A stretch of 8,663 bases of DNA from JAQVUB01 sp033809415 (GCA_033809415.1 JAPXLT010000208.1:1-8663), one strand, 5' to 3'; positions 1 to 6,654 are shown, numbered from the stretch's first letter. The notes: generated by a model from the sequence alone, not told the origin. Numbers and translations: made by a program.

Positions 1-415
1 CTTGACGCAACGCTGTTGTTTTTTCCGATACCGTCCCTGCTTGGCGTACCTTTTCCAAGGCTATGTGCCTGGCAATGCCCTTCAAGCTGCTGCCCGGAAT
101 CATCGGTGCCCCAAAAAGGCGATGCAGACAAAGGCCGGTGTTTTCCAGGATTCCTCCAGAATGATTGACCAACAGGCGCGACTGTAGCTGCATGACAAAT
201 TCCTGTGCGCCGGGAATACGATGGAAGCATTCCGGCGGCTGCCGAACCACGCCATCTCGGGCAGCGCAATCACAGATGCGCTTAATCTCAGCAACACTGT
301 TGTTAGCCTCTTCAATGCACACAAACTTTTCCAGCCGCAAGGTCAAGGAATCACAGTGATCGTAGGTCTCGCTCAGGAGACCACGGACTTCATTAGTTGA
401 GGTTACCGGTGCCAT
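1..415 (-). CDS. cmr6: Cmr6, type III-B CRISPR RAMP protein (3' part beyond window)
   Basis: The frame runs from ATG at 415-413 to the window edge without a stop, giving 138 residues. Residues 79-85 begin the family pattern 'SRLLVNHSGG...ENTG..LHR', followed by 'MIPGSSLKGIARH' at 105-117. This is the glycine- and lysine-rich RAMP signature typical of Cmr6, where it follows a conserved LHR-x-(F/Y)-G-x-P stretch. Cmr6 is a Cas7-like subunit that caps the 3' end of the crRNA filament in the Cmr complex in the cytoplasm. The start is fixed by GGGAGGAG at 423-430, which is made from the last codons of cmr5 and sits 9 bases upstream with its GGAGG core. Only 4 bases separate it from the cmr5 stop, so translation is probably coupled. 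The gene is truncated by the window and shows no sign of damage. The Cmr6 identity comes from the motif and the position after cmr5. Confidence 0.93.
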   Translation of the reverse strand, partial: MAPVTSTNEVRGLLSETYDHCDSLTLRLEKFVCIEEANNSVAEIKRICDCAARDGVVRQPPECFHRIPGAQEFVMQLQSRLLVNHSGGILENTGLCLHRLFGAPMIPGSSLKGIARHIALEKVRQAGTVSEKTTALRQ

Positions 416-419
416 CTTC

Positions 420-779
420 TCACTCCTCCCTGGCAACAAAGCGCCTGAGATAATTCAGATAGGCCAGCGTTTCCGCAGTGACCGCCCGCAACACAGACGA
501 GGACTCGTCTGCCAAAGCTTCTAAAAAAAACCTAACCGCTCCCGGCTGGATGCCCAAGTTGAGCCTGATTTGATCTGACGCCAGGTGTGTCAACACGGCA
601 GAAAAAATATTTGTATAGTTGTCGCCTTTTTCCAGGGCGAAAGCGATGGCACCCAGCAAGCCATTCTGTATAATCATCGCCGGGATTTTTTTGACATACT
701 CTCCCCGGAGGCGGAGGTCGGGATTTTGCGCTGCATTCAGGGCATTATACGCCCGGATTTGTTCGAGATTCTTGCTCAT
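420..779 (-). CDS. cmr5: Cmr5, small subunit of the type III-B Cmr complex
   Basis: This is a 119-residue protein, about the usual length for Cmr5. It begins MSKNLEQIRAYNALNAAQ and has the family's predicted all-helical pattern, with a conserved 'KKIPAMIIQNGLLGAIAFA' helix near residues 32-50 and a C-terminal 'AETLAYLNYLRRF' helix. Cmr5 has no catalytic role. It packs along the crRNA-target duplex as the belly of the complex between Cas10 and the Cmr4 filament. The frame stays open upstream to an ATG at 860, inside cmr4, but the start at 779 is preferred. It has GGAGG (787-791) 7 bases upstream and begins where family members begin. The 16-base gap to the cmr4 stop and the 4-base gap to cmr6 place it firmly in the operon. 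Confidence 0.95.
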   Translation of the reverse strand: MSKNLEQIRAYNALNAAQNPDLRLRGEYVKKIPAMIIQNGLLGAIAFALEKGDNYTNIFSAVLTHLASDQIRLNLGIQPGAVRFFLEALADESSSVLRAVTAETLAYLNYLRRFVAREE

Positions 780-795
780 GTCATTTCCTCCGTTA

Positions 796-1689
796 TTATT
801 GTTTTTCCGTGACCAGTTCAACAGTGCACCATCCCAGCCCGGTTGTCGCATCGGCGCCAATCTGCAATATCTGATTATTGGCTTTGAGTTTCTTGTCCAG
901 CGTCTCCAGGCATCCGTCCTTGGTTTCGGTCACCAAAGCGTAAAACATGGTTTCGGAGGGGACATTCTCCTGGTTGAACAGAGCGCCCTTTTCCGCTGCA
1001 CTGGTATCAATGTCGATTTTCACGTGTTGGGCGATTTCACAGGCATTCTGGACAAAGTAGCTGAACATCTCGTCGGAGAGAATCACCAAGTGCTGCCCCA
1101 ATTCCTGGCACCATACCGGATCCTCAGACATTTTTTCGAGACCGGCGATCAAATTAGGATCAATGACCTGATCCTGGACTACAGGCAGGCAGTATTCTTC
1201 CAGAATGACTTTCCTGCCGTTCTCCGCAAAGCACAATGCATCTGCGGCCAGGCACTGTTCGGCACTCAGCGTGGGCAGCTTCAGGTTATTGGGAATGCAT
1301 GAGCTGGTGACTGACTGCAAATCTCGAAGCAGGCGATAGATGACAGTCGGGCATGTGCACCATGCGAATGCATTTTTGGCGGAGCGCACCGGGAAGGCGA
1401 GAATTTTGGCTTCGCCGATCAGGAGTTTTCCAGCCTGGGGGTTTTTGTCATCGTCATCGCGTCCGAAAAGGTTTTCCAGTTCGCTGCCCTTGATGCGTTT
1501 GTTGTCTTCCGTCAAATTTTTCTTGTCGTTCCACAAGGCGGCGAGGACGCCCTTAAGGCTAGACCCCGGTATGACTGGGTATCCGGTGTGGCGTTCCCGG
1601 ATGATGGGCAGATCGACTGCTCCGACGGAGGCTCCTGCTCCGACGTGCATTGGGGTACGTGTAAAGATGGACATTACTTTCTGATTCAT
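796..1689 (-). CDS. cmr4: Cmr4, Cas7-like backbone and target-RNA-cleaving subunit
   Basis: This is a 297-residue RAMP protein. Its N-terminus reads 'IFTRTPMHVGAGASVGAVD', followed by LPIIRERHTGYPVIPGSSLKG, the Cmr4 signature. Near the C-terminus 'GADATTGLGW' is the second glycine-rich loop. Several Cmr4 copies form the filament that holds crRNA, and each cuts target RNA at 6-nt intervals using a conserved Asp, known as D26 in Pyrococcus furiosus. With the start at 1689 the Asp of 'AVDLPI' falls exactly at residue 26. That start also has AGGA (1698-1701) 8 bases upstream. The in-frame ATGs at 1731 (inside cmr3) and 1695 (only 2 bases from the AGGA) are less likely. It lies 16 bases from both neighbours (stop of cmr3 at 1706, start of cmr5 at 779). 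The catalytic residue is intact, so slicing activity is expected. Confidence 0.96.
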   Translation of the reverse strand: MNQKVMSIFTRTPMHVGAGASVGAVDLPIIRERHTGYPVIPGSSLKGVLAALWNDKKNLTEDNKRIKGSELENLFGRDDDDKNPQAGKLLIGEAKILAFPVRSAKNAFAWCTCPTVIYRLLRDLQSVTSSCIPNNLKLPTLSAEQCLAADALCFAENGRKVILEEYCLPVVQDQVIDPNLIAGLEKMSEDPVWCQELGQHLVILSDEMFSYFVQNACEIAQHVKIDIDTSAAEKGALFNQENVPSETMFYALVTETKDGCLETLDKKLKANNQILQIGADATTGLGWCTVELVTEKQ

Positions 1690-1705
1690 GGTCATTTTCC
1701 TTTTG

Positions 1706-3016
1706 TTAGTTTTTGGGGGTTGGGAAAACACTACAAACGCCGATACCGAAACCTTTTTCGCCGAAATTTGCCGAGCGGCGAACGATTCTGCCGTCTAGCC
1801 CCTGCGCATCGAGTGCCTGCCACAGTTCTTTGAAAGCGTCAGGGTTTTGACATTCAAAGACATACGTTGATCCTGCGGGGACTGCTGCTTGGGTTGCTTT
1901 GGCGCCTTGGGAAATCTGTTCTGTGTGATCTGTTTTCTGATGCAGGTCCCATCCGGAAAAGAACAGCGGCTTGCCGATTCGCGCGGCAACCAGTTTTGCC
2001 TCGATATTGCCTTGGTTACGACGGCGTTCCCGCCATGCTTCCCGCGACTCACCCGGACGGCGGTGGCTGTCCTCGGTTGGTTTGGGCAGCATCACATTGC
2101 CGGTCTGAGGGTCGATCCAGCTGGGCAGCCAGCCGCCAGGATGGCCCGGCGTATTTTTCTCAGGATTGACTTCCAGACGCGGGAAAAGCGCTGGGCTGAG
2201 GAGCGTCCAGCGGAGTCGGAACGGCTGGGCGGTCGGTTCTGGTTTGCTGATTTTCGGCAAATGCCATTTGGCGGCGTTGTCGATTGTCGCCAAGCCCTGC
2301 TGACCACCGATGATCAGCGACGACGGCAGGGAAATTTTGTCCAGAACATCTACCAGGCCGTCGTTGCGGCCTTTGGGCTTGATGGCGCAGGAGGCGAGGC
2401 AAGCGATGGAGACGCCTTTACATAGGCGCAGATATTCGGCTTGGTAGAATTTCCCGTCTATGGTCGCACCGGTCTCTGGACTGATGGCGATGCCGATGTT
2501 ACGTTCGACACTAAACAGCTCCTTTTTTTCTGGGCGGAACGTCTTGCCCGACAAGTAGAGTGCGTAATCCGCCTGCGATATCCAGGCTGGTGGCGATTGT
2601 TTGCCGAGAACCGGGGTTGTGAAGGCCAGTTTCAGCAGGGGTGACAGATCGGTCTTGCCAACTGGCGTCAAGGTCATGGGCAGCAGCTCGCCGTCATCGT
2701 TGGCGGCCAGATCAAGAGGGCAAGGAAAATACGGTATCCCATCGAACATCGGGAATGGTCCGACGGTCTGGAGAGCACCGAAGCGGTCCGAGCTGAGCCG
2801 TCCGTTTTCACGTTCAGCCAGGGTCTTGCTATGCGCTGCACCTTCCCAGTCTTGGCGTTCGGGCCAGGTGCGGTGGAAAAGATGGATGAGGGCATTCCAA
2901 AGCTGGTCTGGCCTGGGCCAGTTGGCACCGGCACCGGCATCGGCCGCAGCCATGGGGCGCGCATCGCGCAAAAATAGTACGTCCTGGGGTTGCAATTGCA
3001 AATGATAGGTCTTCAT
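1706..3016 (-). CDS. cmr3: Cmr3, type III-B 5'-handle-binding RAMP (Cas5-like) subunit
   Basis: This is a 436-residue protein. Residues 13-22 read VLFLRDARPM, followed by an alanine/glycine-rich loop and 'WPRPDQLWNALI', the opening pattern of Cmr3. 'GPFPMF...PYFPCPLDL' follows at about 86-103, then 'GGQQGLA' at about 238, and 'NFGEKGFGIGV' near the C-terminus is the closing glycine-rich RAMP loop. Cmr3 pairs with Cas10 at the base of the complex and grips the 8-nt 5' tag of the crRNA. An arginine-rich, charged stretch at about 315-335 (RRPGESREAWRERRR) probably forms an exposed loop that may touch RNA; this is inference. The ATG at 3016 overlaps the cas10 stop in an ATGA arrangement and has GGAGG (3023-3027) 6 bases upstream, so it is likely coupled translationally to cas10. 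Confidence 0.95.
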   Translation of the reverse strand: MKTYHLQLQPQDVLFLRDARPMAAADAGAGANWPRPDQLWNALIHLFHRTWPERQDWEGAAHSKTLAERENGRLSSDRFGALQTVGPFPMFDGIPYFPCPLDLAANDDGELLPMTLTPVGKTDLSPLLKLAFTTPVLGKQSPPAWISQADYALYLSGKTFRPEKKELFSVERNIGIAISPETGATIDGKFYQAEYLRLCKGVSIACLASCAIKPKGRNDGLVDVLDKISLPSSLIIGGQQGLATIDNAAKWHLPKISKPEPTAQPFRLRWTLLSPALFPRLEVNPEKNTPGHPGGWLPSWIDPQTGNVMLPKPTEDSHRRPGESREAWRERRRNQGNIEAKLVAARIGKPLFFSGWDLHQKTDHTEQISQGAKATQAAVPAGSTYVFECQNPDAFKELWQALDAQGLDGRIVRRSANFGEKGFGIGVCSVFPTPKN

Positions 3017-5853
3017 TGTTCACCTCCCTTGCTGCGATGGATAAAGGTTTCAGTCAAAAATGGCTGGATGAAATCTTGCAGCCTCCCGGCTGCCTTGTTT
3101 TCTGGCGATTGCTTGTCGCCGATTTTACCCCCTTTGTGCGCGATTTCGCCATCCACACATTCTTGCAGCCAAGTCGCTATCCCTTTCTGCAAGCTTTCCA
3201 ATTGCTGCTTGGCTTCCGCATCTTTTTTGGCGGCCTCGAGCAAGGATTTGCCTTGCCGTGATATGACGTGATCGACCTCGCGCTGGATGATGGCGCGCAT
3301 GTTCTCTATGTCAATGGTCAGAGCCCGGTGTAGCTGATACGGCTGCAGCAGTGCCGACAAAGCATGCGGGAAGCCCTCAGACAGCTCCCACTTCCGCGCA
3401 TTGGCAGCGTCATTGCTTTCGTTTTGAACCTCTGGCACCTGGCCAGTTGGCGTATGCTTGTCCGACTTTGGCGATGGGCTGAGGTGATCCAGTGTTTCCA
3501 TCAGCGGCAGGGCAGCGCTGTCCCATTTGCAGCCCCACTGGATGATTTCGCCGGAGCGCTTGTACAGCGAAAAGGCGATGGCGCCGCGGCCATATTCCTG
3601 TTTTGCCCGGCGTTCGGCTGCTTGCGCCTCTTTGACCAGCATCTGCAACGGTGCCATTTCATGGCCGATGACCAGTCCGACCGAGACATCGGCCTTCTCG
3701 CCCGGCACGATCAGCGGATAGCCGAGTCCAGCGGTGACAAAGCCTGGCGAATCGATATTTAATTTCATGGAGCTTATCTGCTCGGGTGCCTCGCCTCGAA
3801 AGACCGCCCGCAGTGCCCGGGCGCAGCCGATCGCCCGGTCGGCCGGCAGCATTGCCAGCACATCGTCACCGCCGGCATAGATCAGCTGTCCACCAAAGGC
3901 TTCGACTATCGGACGAGCCAGCCAGGTGGCGAAATTGGCCAGTGCTTCGCTGAATTGCAAGTGATACGATGGCGACAGCAGACGACGCAGGGCCGGGCAG
4001 CCGTGCGCCGTCAAAATCTGCTCGAGAACTTGTCGGGCAGGCACCGACAGCTGGTCGAGAAAGCGCGGTGTTTTCTCCCCGGAGACCCATTTGCCCATTT
4101 CATCACCATCCATAGACAGGACAGCGACATAGGGACTAGGAGCCTTGTTGCGCTTGGCGACGTCCTGGACGGAATCAAAGCCCATGCCCCGGTAAAATTC
4201 CTTGGTATCCAGTCTCAGGCGGTCGCGGAGGTACTCACGGCACCACAGACGCTTGATCAGATTCATGGCACCATATTTGTGTTCCTGGGCGGTAAATAGC
4301 ATGTCCTGGCCGGAGGGCACATCAGCATTGGAGTCCCCGTCACTCTGCTTGCCATATTTCTCGACCAGCCTCTTCCAGAATTCCTCATCACCGATAATTT
4401 CTTCTTTTCCGGACAGGGAGTCCTTGACACTGGCTTCCGGCCAGGGATTTTCCCAAGCTTGGAAATCACGCGTGTTGCGCCGTGCGGCCAAGCGGGCATC
4501 TACCAAGGCGTAATGCGCTGACCAGAAGATGCCGGAGTTTTTCAGGCGTGTCTTCGTGTTTTGGTCGGTATAGTACCGCGCATCCCTTTCATCTTCAGGC
4601 AACCATTCTTCCGCCAGGCGCAAGGTATTCTGCAAGTTTTCCAGTAGGGAGTCTTTTCCCCTCCGGTTGATGGGAAGTCTTTCCAGCTCCCGCAGGCATT
4701 CTTCGCGTTCCAGCCAAGGTTGCACAGCCCAGCTGATTTGCGGGAAAGCCTGTATCTGCGCATCCCAGCGCTGCTTCCAATTTTCCACGCCAGGCCTGCC
4801 GAATTGGGCGGCCTCCTTGGCTATCCATTTCCAGACGGCATTGCCGATTGTCACTAATTCCTGTTTCAAGGCATTTGCTGCTGCCTGAGCCAGACTCTCG
4901 GCGCAGTCAGCCGGAACCACGGCCAGAAAACGGTTGGGGAGCGTCGGCGTAGTCAGCCACTGCGTCGCCGGACTGGCTTGCTCGCCGCCGGACTGGCTAG
5001 TCATGCTGTTTTTTTCAGCCACCATTCTTTGCCAGAGGCTTTCTCGGCGTCCGTCCGGGCTTATGAACATCGTTGCATACATGGAATCGCGATGCAGGAC
5101 GTCAAAGATGCCATTTCCACGCAGGTTGGGGAAGACGACAGCGTCCGGGCCGACTTCATCGGACACTGCTTTCATCGCGTGTGCCATCAGCCAGGAGAGC
5201 AAATATGAGCCGCTCCAGAGGTCCCGGGTACTGCGAGCCTGGGCAATGAACTCCTGCACTCCGCCCAATTGAAACAGCAGCAGTGCCGGGCGCAATTTTC
5301 CGCCATCGGCGCAACCGGCCAGCGCGGAAGCAATTGCATTATGAACCCAGATGCTGTGATCGGGTATGCGGCTGTCTGCGGGAAACAAAGCGATCATCCG
5401 GGCATTTTCCTTGCCGGAAGTTATTGCATTTTCCATCCAGCGCCGCCAGTATAAAAACAGAGCCTTCTTTGGATCATCCGTTTCAATTCCGTTAATCGCA
5501 CTCTGCAGAATCCCGTGCACATCCCCCGATTGATCCAGAAGTTCTTTCACCGGAAGCTCGTAACGCGCGGAGGACAGCGGATGAATAAACTCCCCTGTTT
5601 CCATCTTTTGAAAAATCGTGGCGCATTTGCCTTTTGGAAAAGCAAAACAGTCTGCGGAAGCCGTAAAGCGGTCTGCGGCACTGACCGCTTCAACATCATA
5701 GCTTTCCCCCTGGTTTATATCCCCTTTGAATAACCCGGCGCCTGGCTGAAAGGGCCTGGCAGTCTCCTCGTGTTCCGCAATCTTCAGGCATTTATCAGGC
5801 GGATCATGCAACAATGCAGCCAGTTTCGTTTCCCAAAATTTCTCGGTCGGCAT
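3013..5853 (-). CDS. cas10: Cas10/Cmr2, large subunit with HD and GGDD domains
   Basis: This is a 946-residue protein that opens the Cmr operon. Residues 11-21 (LAALLHDPPDK) carry the N-terminal His-Asp of the Cmr2 HD nuclease (H16, D17), and 'SAADRFTASAD' near residues 57-67 adds further Asp residues. 'LGGVQEFIAQAR.TRDLWSGSYLLS' near 200-225 is a typical Cmr2 stretch. The first Palm motif, MDGDEMGKW, begins at residue 581. The cyclase motif GGDD is at residues 661-664 (3862-3873). In this family, target-RNA binding switches on HD ssDNA cutting and conversion of ATP to cyclic oligoadenylates by the GGDD palm. Both motifs look intact. The frame is open upstream to 5916, but ATG 5853 is chosen. 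It has AAGGAG (5862-5867) 8 bases upstream and places the HD motif near the N-terminus as in relatives, whereas ATGs at 5889 and 5916 lack a ribosome site. Confidence 0.97.
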   Translation of the reverse strand: MPTEKFWETKLAALLHDPPDKCLKIAEHEETARPFQPGAGLFKGDINQGESYDVEAVSAADRFTASADCFAFPKGKCATIFQKMETGEFIHPLSSARYELPVKELLDQSGDVHGILQSAINGIETDDPKKALFLYWRRWMENAITSGKENARMIALFPADSRIPDHSIWVHNAIASALAGCADGGKLRPALLLFQLGGVQEFIAQARSTRDLWSGSYLLSWLMAHAMKAVSDEVGPDAVVFPNLRGNGIFDVLHRDSMYATMFISPDGRRESLWQRMVAEKNSMTSQSGGEQASPATQWLTTPTLPNRFLAVVPADCAESLAQAAANALKQELVTIGNAVWKWIAKEAAQFGRPGVENWKQRWDAQIQAFPQISWAVQPWLEREECLRELERLPINRRGKDSLLENLQNTLRLAEEWLPEDERDARYYTDQNTKTRLKNSGIFWSAHYALVDARLAARRNTRDFQAWENPWPEASVKDSLSGKEEIIGDEEFWKRLVEKYGKQSDGDSNADVPSGQDMLFTAQEHKYGAMNLIKRLWCREYLRDRLRLDTKEFYRGMGFDSVQDVAKRNKAPSPYVAVLSMDGDEMGKWVSGEKTPRFLDQLSVPARQVLEQILTAHGCPALRRLLSPSYHLQFSEALANFATWLARPIVEAFGGQLIYAGGDDVLAMLPADRAIGCARALRAVFRGEAPEQISSMKLNIDSPGFVTAGLGYPLIVPGEKADVSVGLVIGHEMAPLQMLVKEAQAAERRAKQEYGRGAIAFSLYKRSGEIIQWGCKWDSAALPLMETLDHLSPSPKSDKHTPTGQVPEVQNESNDAANARKWELSEGFPHALSALLQPYQLHRALTIDIENMRAIIQREVDHVISRQGKSLLEAAKKDAEAKQQLESLQKGIATWLQECVDGEIAHKGGKIGDKQSPENKAAGRLQDFIQPFLTETFIHRSKGGEQ
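3023..3027 (-). promoter_or_regulatory. Shine-Dalgarno site of cmr3 inside the cas10 3' end
   Basis: The minus strand reads AAGGGAGGTGAACAATGA. The GGAGG core lies 6 bases before the cmr3 ATG (3016-3014), and that ATG overlaps the cas10 TGA (3015-3013). A near-perfect site within the upstream gene together with an ATGA overlap indicates coupled translation, which would help match Cas10 and Cmr3 amounts. The two proteins form a heterodimer in known Cmr complexes. Confidence 0.85.
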
Positions 5854-5861
5854 CTTTTTTA

Positions 5862-5867
5862 CTCCTT
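5862..5867 (-). promoter_or_regulatory. Shine-Dalgarno site that fixes the cas10 start
   Basis: The minus strand reads AAGGAG, then 8 bases (TAAAAAAG), then ATG at 5853. The spacing is good and the surrounding purine-rich leader should be unstructured. This decides the start in favour of 5853 over the in-frame ATGs at 5889 and 5916, neither of which has such a site. No convincing -35/-10 pair was found upstream by eye in the AT-rich 5870-6120 stretch, although the operon promoter presumably lies there. Confidence 0.8.
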
Positions 5868-6168
5868 TTCTTCTTTCTTCAGACTCCATAATATCGGCAG
5901 ACCCGAAAAGACACAAAACTTTTTAGTAGTTATTGGCTTGACGAATGGACTTGACTGTAAATTTGCCAGTTGGTTTGTTGCGTTCTCCAACCAATCGTTC
6001 CCTTTTCAAAATTCTTCCGAACTATTTTTCTCCGTCCTATAGCATATAAGGGACAAGAAATTGGTTTTTCCAGAAAAACAAACAATTTTTATGATAAAAA
6101 TACGTAAGGCACCAGTGAACCTGGGTAAGCAAGGAATTCTTTTTGAACAACGAAATGCCCGAAAGGAC

Positions 6169-6202
6169 ATGGGGTGGGCTAACGCCCACAACCCATTTTT
6201 TT
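6169..6202 (+). terminator. Terminator-like hairpin followed by seven T's
   Basis: On the plus strand ATGGG and GTGGGC pair with GCCCAC and CCCAT around a TAAC loop, giving 11 base pairs with a 2-base AA bulge on the 3' side. The run of seven T's at 6196-6202 follows. This is the form of a Rho-independent terminator reading rightward. No plus-strand gene precedes it, and on the minus strand, where the genes lie, no T tract follows. It may end an unseen plus-strand transcript, or it may simply be a dispersed palindrome of the 'GTGGGC..GCCCAC' kind that is common in bacterial intergenic DNA. Confidence 0.45.
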
Positions 6203-6205
6203 GTC

Positions 6206-6232
6206 CACGGAAAGCACGGAAAGCGCGGAAAA
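6206..6232. repeat. Three tandem copies of a 9-mer (CACGGAAAG)
   Basis: The copies are CACGGAAAG (6206-6214), CACGGAAAG (6215-6223) and the variant CGCGGAAAA (6224-6232). The array follows directly after the terminator-like hairpin. Similar low-complexity strings with a 9-base period are found between genes in many bacterial genomes; I know of no function for them. Confidence 0.8.
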
Positions 6233-6256
6233 CTTGTAGGGTTGCTGCTCAGACGG

Positions 6257-6274
6257 ATGGCATGGCATGGCATG
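6257..6274. repeat. Pentanucleotide tandem repeat (ATGGC)3
   Basis: Three exact ATGGC units at 6257-6271 are followed by a partial ATG. This is a short microsatellite-like run that could vary in copy number by slippage. It lies outside any gene and about 400 bases from the nearest start codon, so phase variation of a protein is not expected. Confidence 0.75.
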
Positions 6275-6289
6275 CGGTTTAAAAGGTGG

Positions 6290-6308
6290 CGCAACCGTCC
6301 CGGTTGTG
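6290..6308. repeat. Short palindrome CAACCG-TCC-CGGTTG
   Basis: CAACCG (6292-6297) and CGGTTG (6301-6306) form a perfect 6-bp stem around TCC. It can be extended by a G-T and a C-G pair to 6290-6308. No T tract follows on either strand, so it is not a terminator. Confidence 0.65.
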
Positions 6309-6350
6309 ATTGCTGTTTGCCCTTCCACGCTTGAACGCTCTCATGCGCAA

Positions 6351-6364
6351 GATGCAGGATGCAG
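6351..6364. repeat. Direct duplication of GATGCAG
   Basis: GATGCAG occurs twice in a row at 6351-6357 and 6358-6364. It is too short to assign, but it sits just upstream of the hairpin cluster that begins at 6400 and could be a trace of a small insertion or of slippage. Confidence 0.6.
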
Positions 6365-6399
6365 ATTGGTCGATAAGTCTCCTTCCGGCATAACGCATT

Positions 6400-6516
6400 A
6401 CGCCGTAGGCGTTTAACTATGCTTAACCCCAGGCTTTAGCCTGGGGTGGAGAATCCCCCAAAGACAGTGCCTTGTAAAGGCACTACAATCATTCGGATCA
6501 ATCGTACAAACGATTG
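6400..6516. repeat. Cluster of four consecutive hairpins, possible structured RNA or element end
   Basis: Four perfect hairpins occur in 117 bases. They are ACGCC-GTA-GGCGT (6400-6412), CCCCAGGC-TTTA-GCCTGGGG (6427-6446), AGTGCCTT-GTA-AAGGCACT (6466-6484) and CAATCGT-ACAA-ACGATTG (6499-6516). TGGGG at 6442-6446 can also pair with CCCCA at 6456-6460, giving a competing fold. Stacked imperfect or perfect hairpins of this kind occur at IS200/IS605-type transposon ends, in REP/RAYT palindromes and in TnpB-associated guide RNAs, but no transposase or TnpB gene is present here. I cannot assign it to any of these from sequence alone. The strand of any transcript is unknown. Confidence 0.6.
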
Positions 6517-6586
6517 TGTGCCAATGACTTGGAGCTTTCTCTTCAGAAAATCTTTCACAAAAAACAAGATTCTGGGTGATAGTAGT

Positions 6587-6654
6587 ACGAAAAAATTTCA
6601 TGGAAGTGGCTTTTTCTGCGCGAATGTGTTGTGCTCGCCATGAAATTTTTTCGT
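6587..6654. repeat. Perfect 17-bp inverted repeat with a 34-base spacer
   Basis: The left arm ACGAAAAAATTTCATGG (6587-6603) is the exact reverse complement of the right arm at 6638-6654. The spacer at 6604-6637 shows no strong internal structure. The arms contain a run of six A's or T's inside the stem, so the structure is not a standard terminator. It still lies about 130 bases after the stop of the DUF1998 gene and could mark the end of that transcript. It could equally be the inverted ends of a very small mobile element. Confidence 0.8.

Noticed and set aside
619..1302. Plus-strand open frame of 227 codons
   Set aside because: It is antisense to cmr4 and cmr5, has no ribosome site and shows no family resemblance. 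The opposite strand clearly encodes conserved RAMP proteins, so this is a shadow frame.
1889..2425. Plus-strand open frame of 178 codons
   Set aside because: It is antisense to cmr3, with a biased composition that mirrors the cmr3 codons and no recognisable motif or start signal.
5970..5994. TTGGTT/AACCAA inverted repeat as an operator
   Set aside because: Six-base arms with a 13-base gap are expected by chance in AT-rich spacer, and no regulator gene is nearby. It is noted only within the spacer entry.
5949..6060. Sigma-70 promoter for the Cmr operon
   Set aside because: TTTACA- and TATAGG-like boxes occur on the minus strand, but no pair has a 16-18-base spacing, so I could not place a promoter with honest support.
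6400..6516. Calling the hairpin cluster an IS200/IS605 remnant or TnpB guide RNA
   Set aside because: No tnpA or tnpB fragment is present in any frame, and I cannot match the sequence to a specific element. The resemblance is only architectural.
6413..6601. Minus-strand open frame of 62 codons in the spacer
   Set aside because: It runs through the three 3'-most hairpins of the cluster, has no convincing ribosome site and shows no protein-like conservation pattern. The palindromes explain its sequence better.
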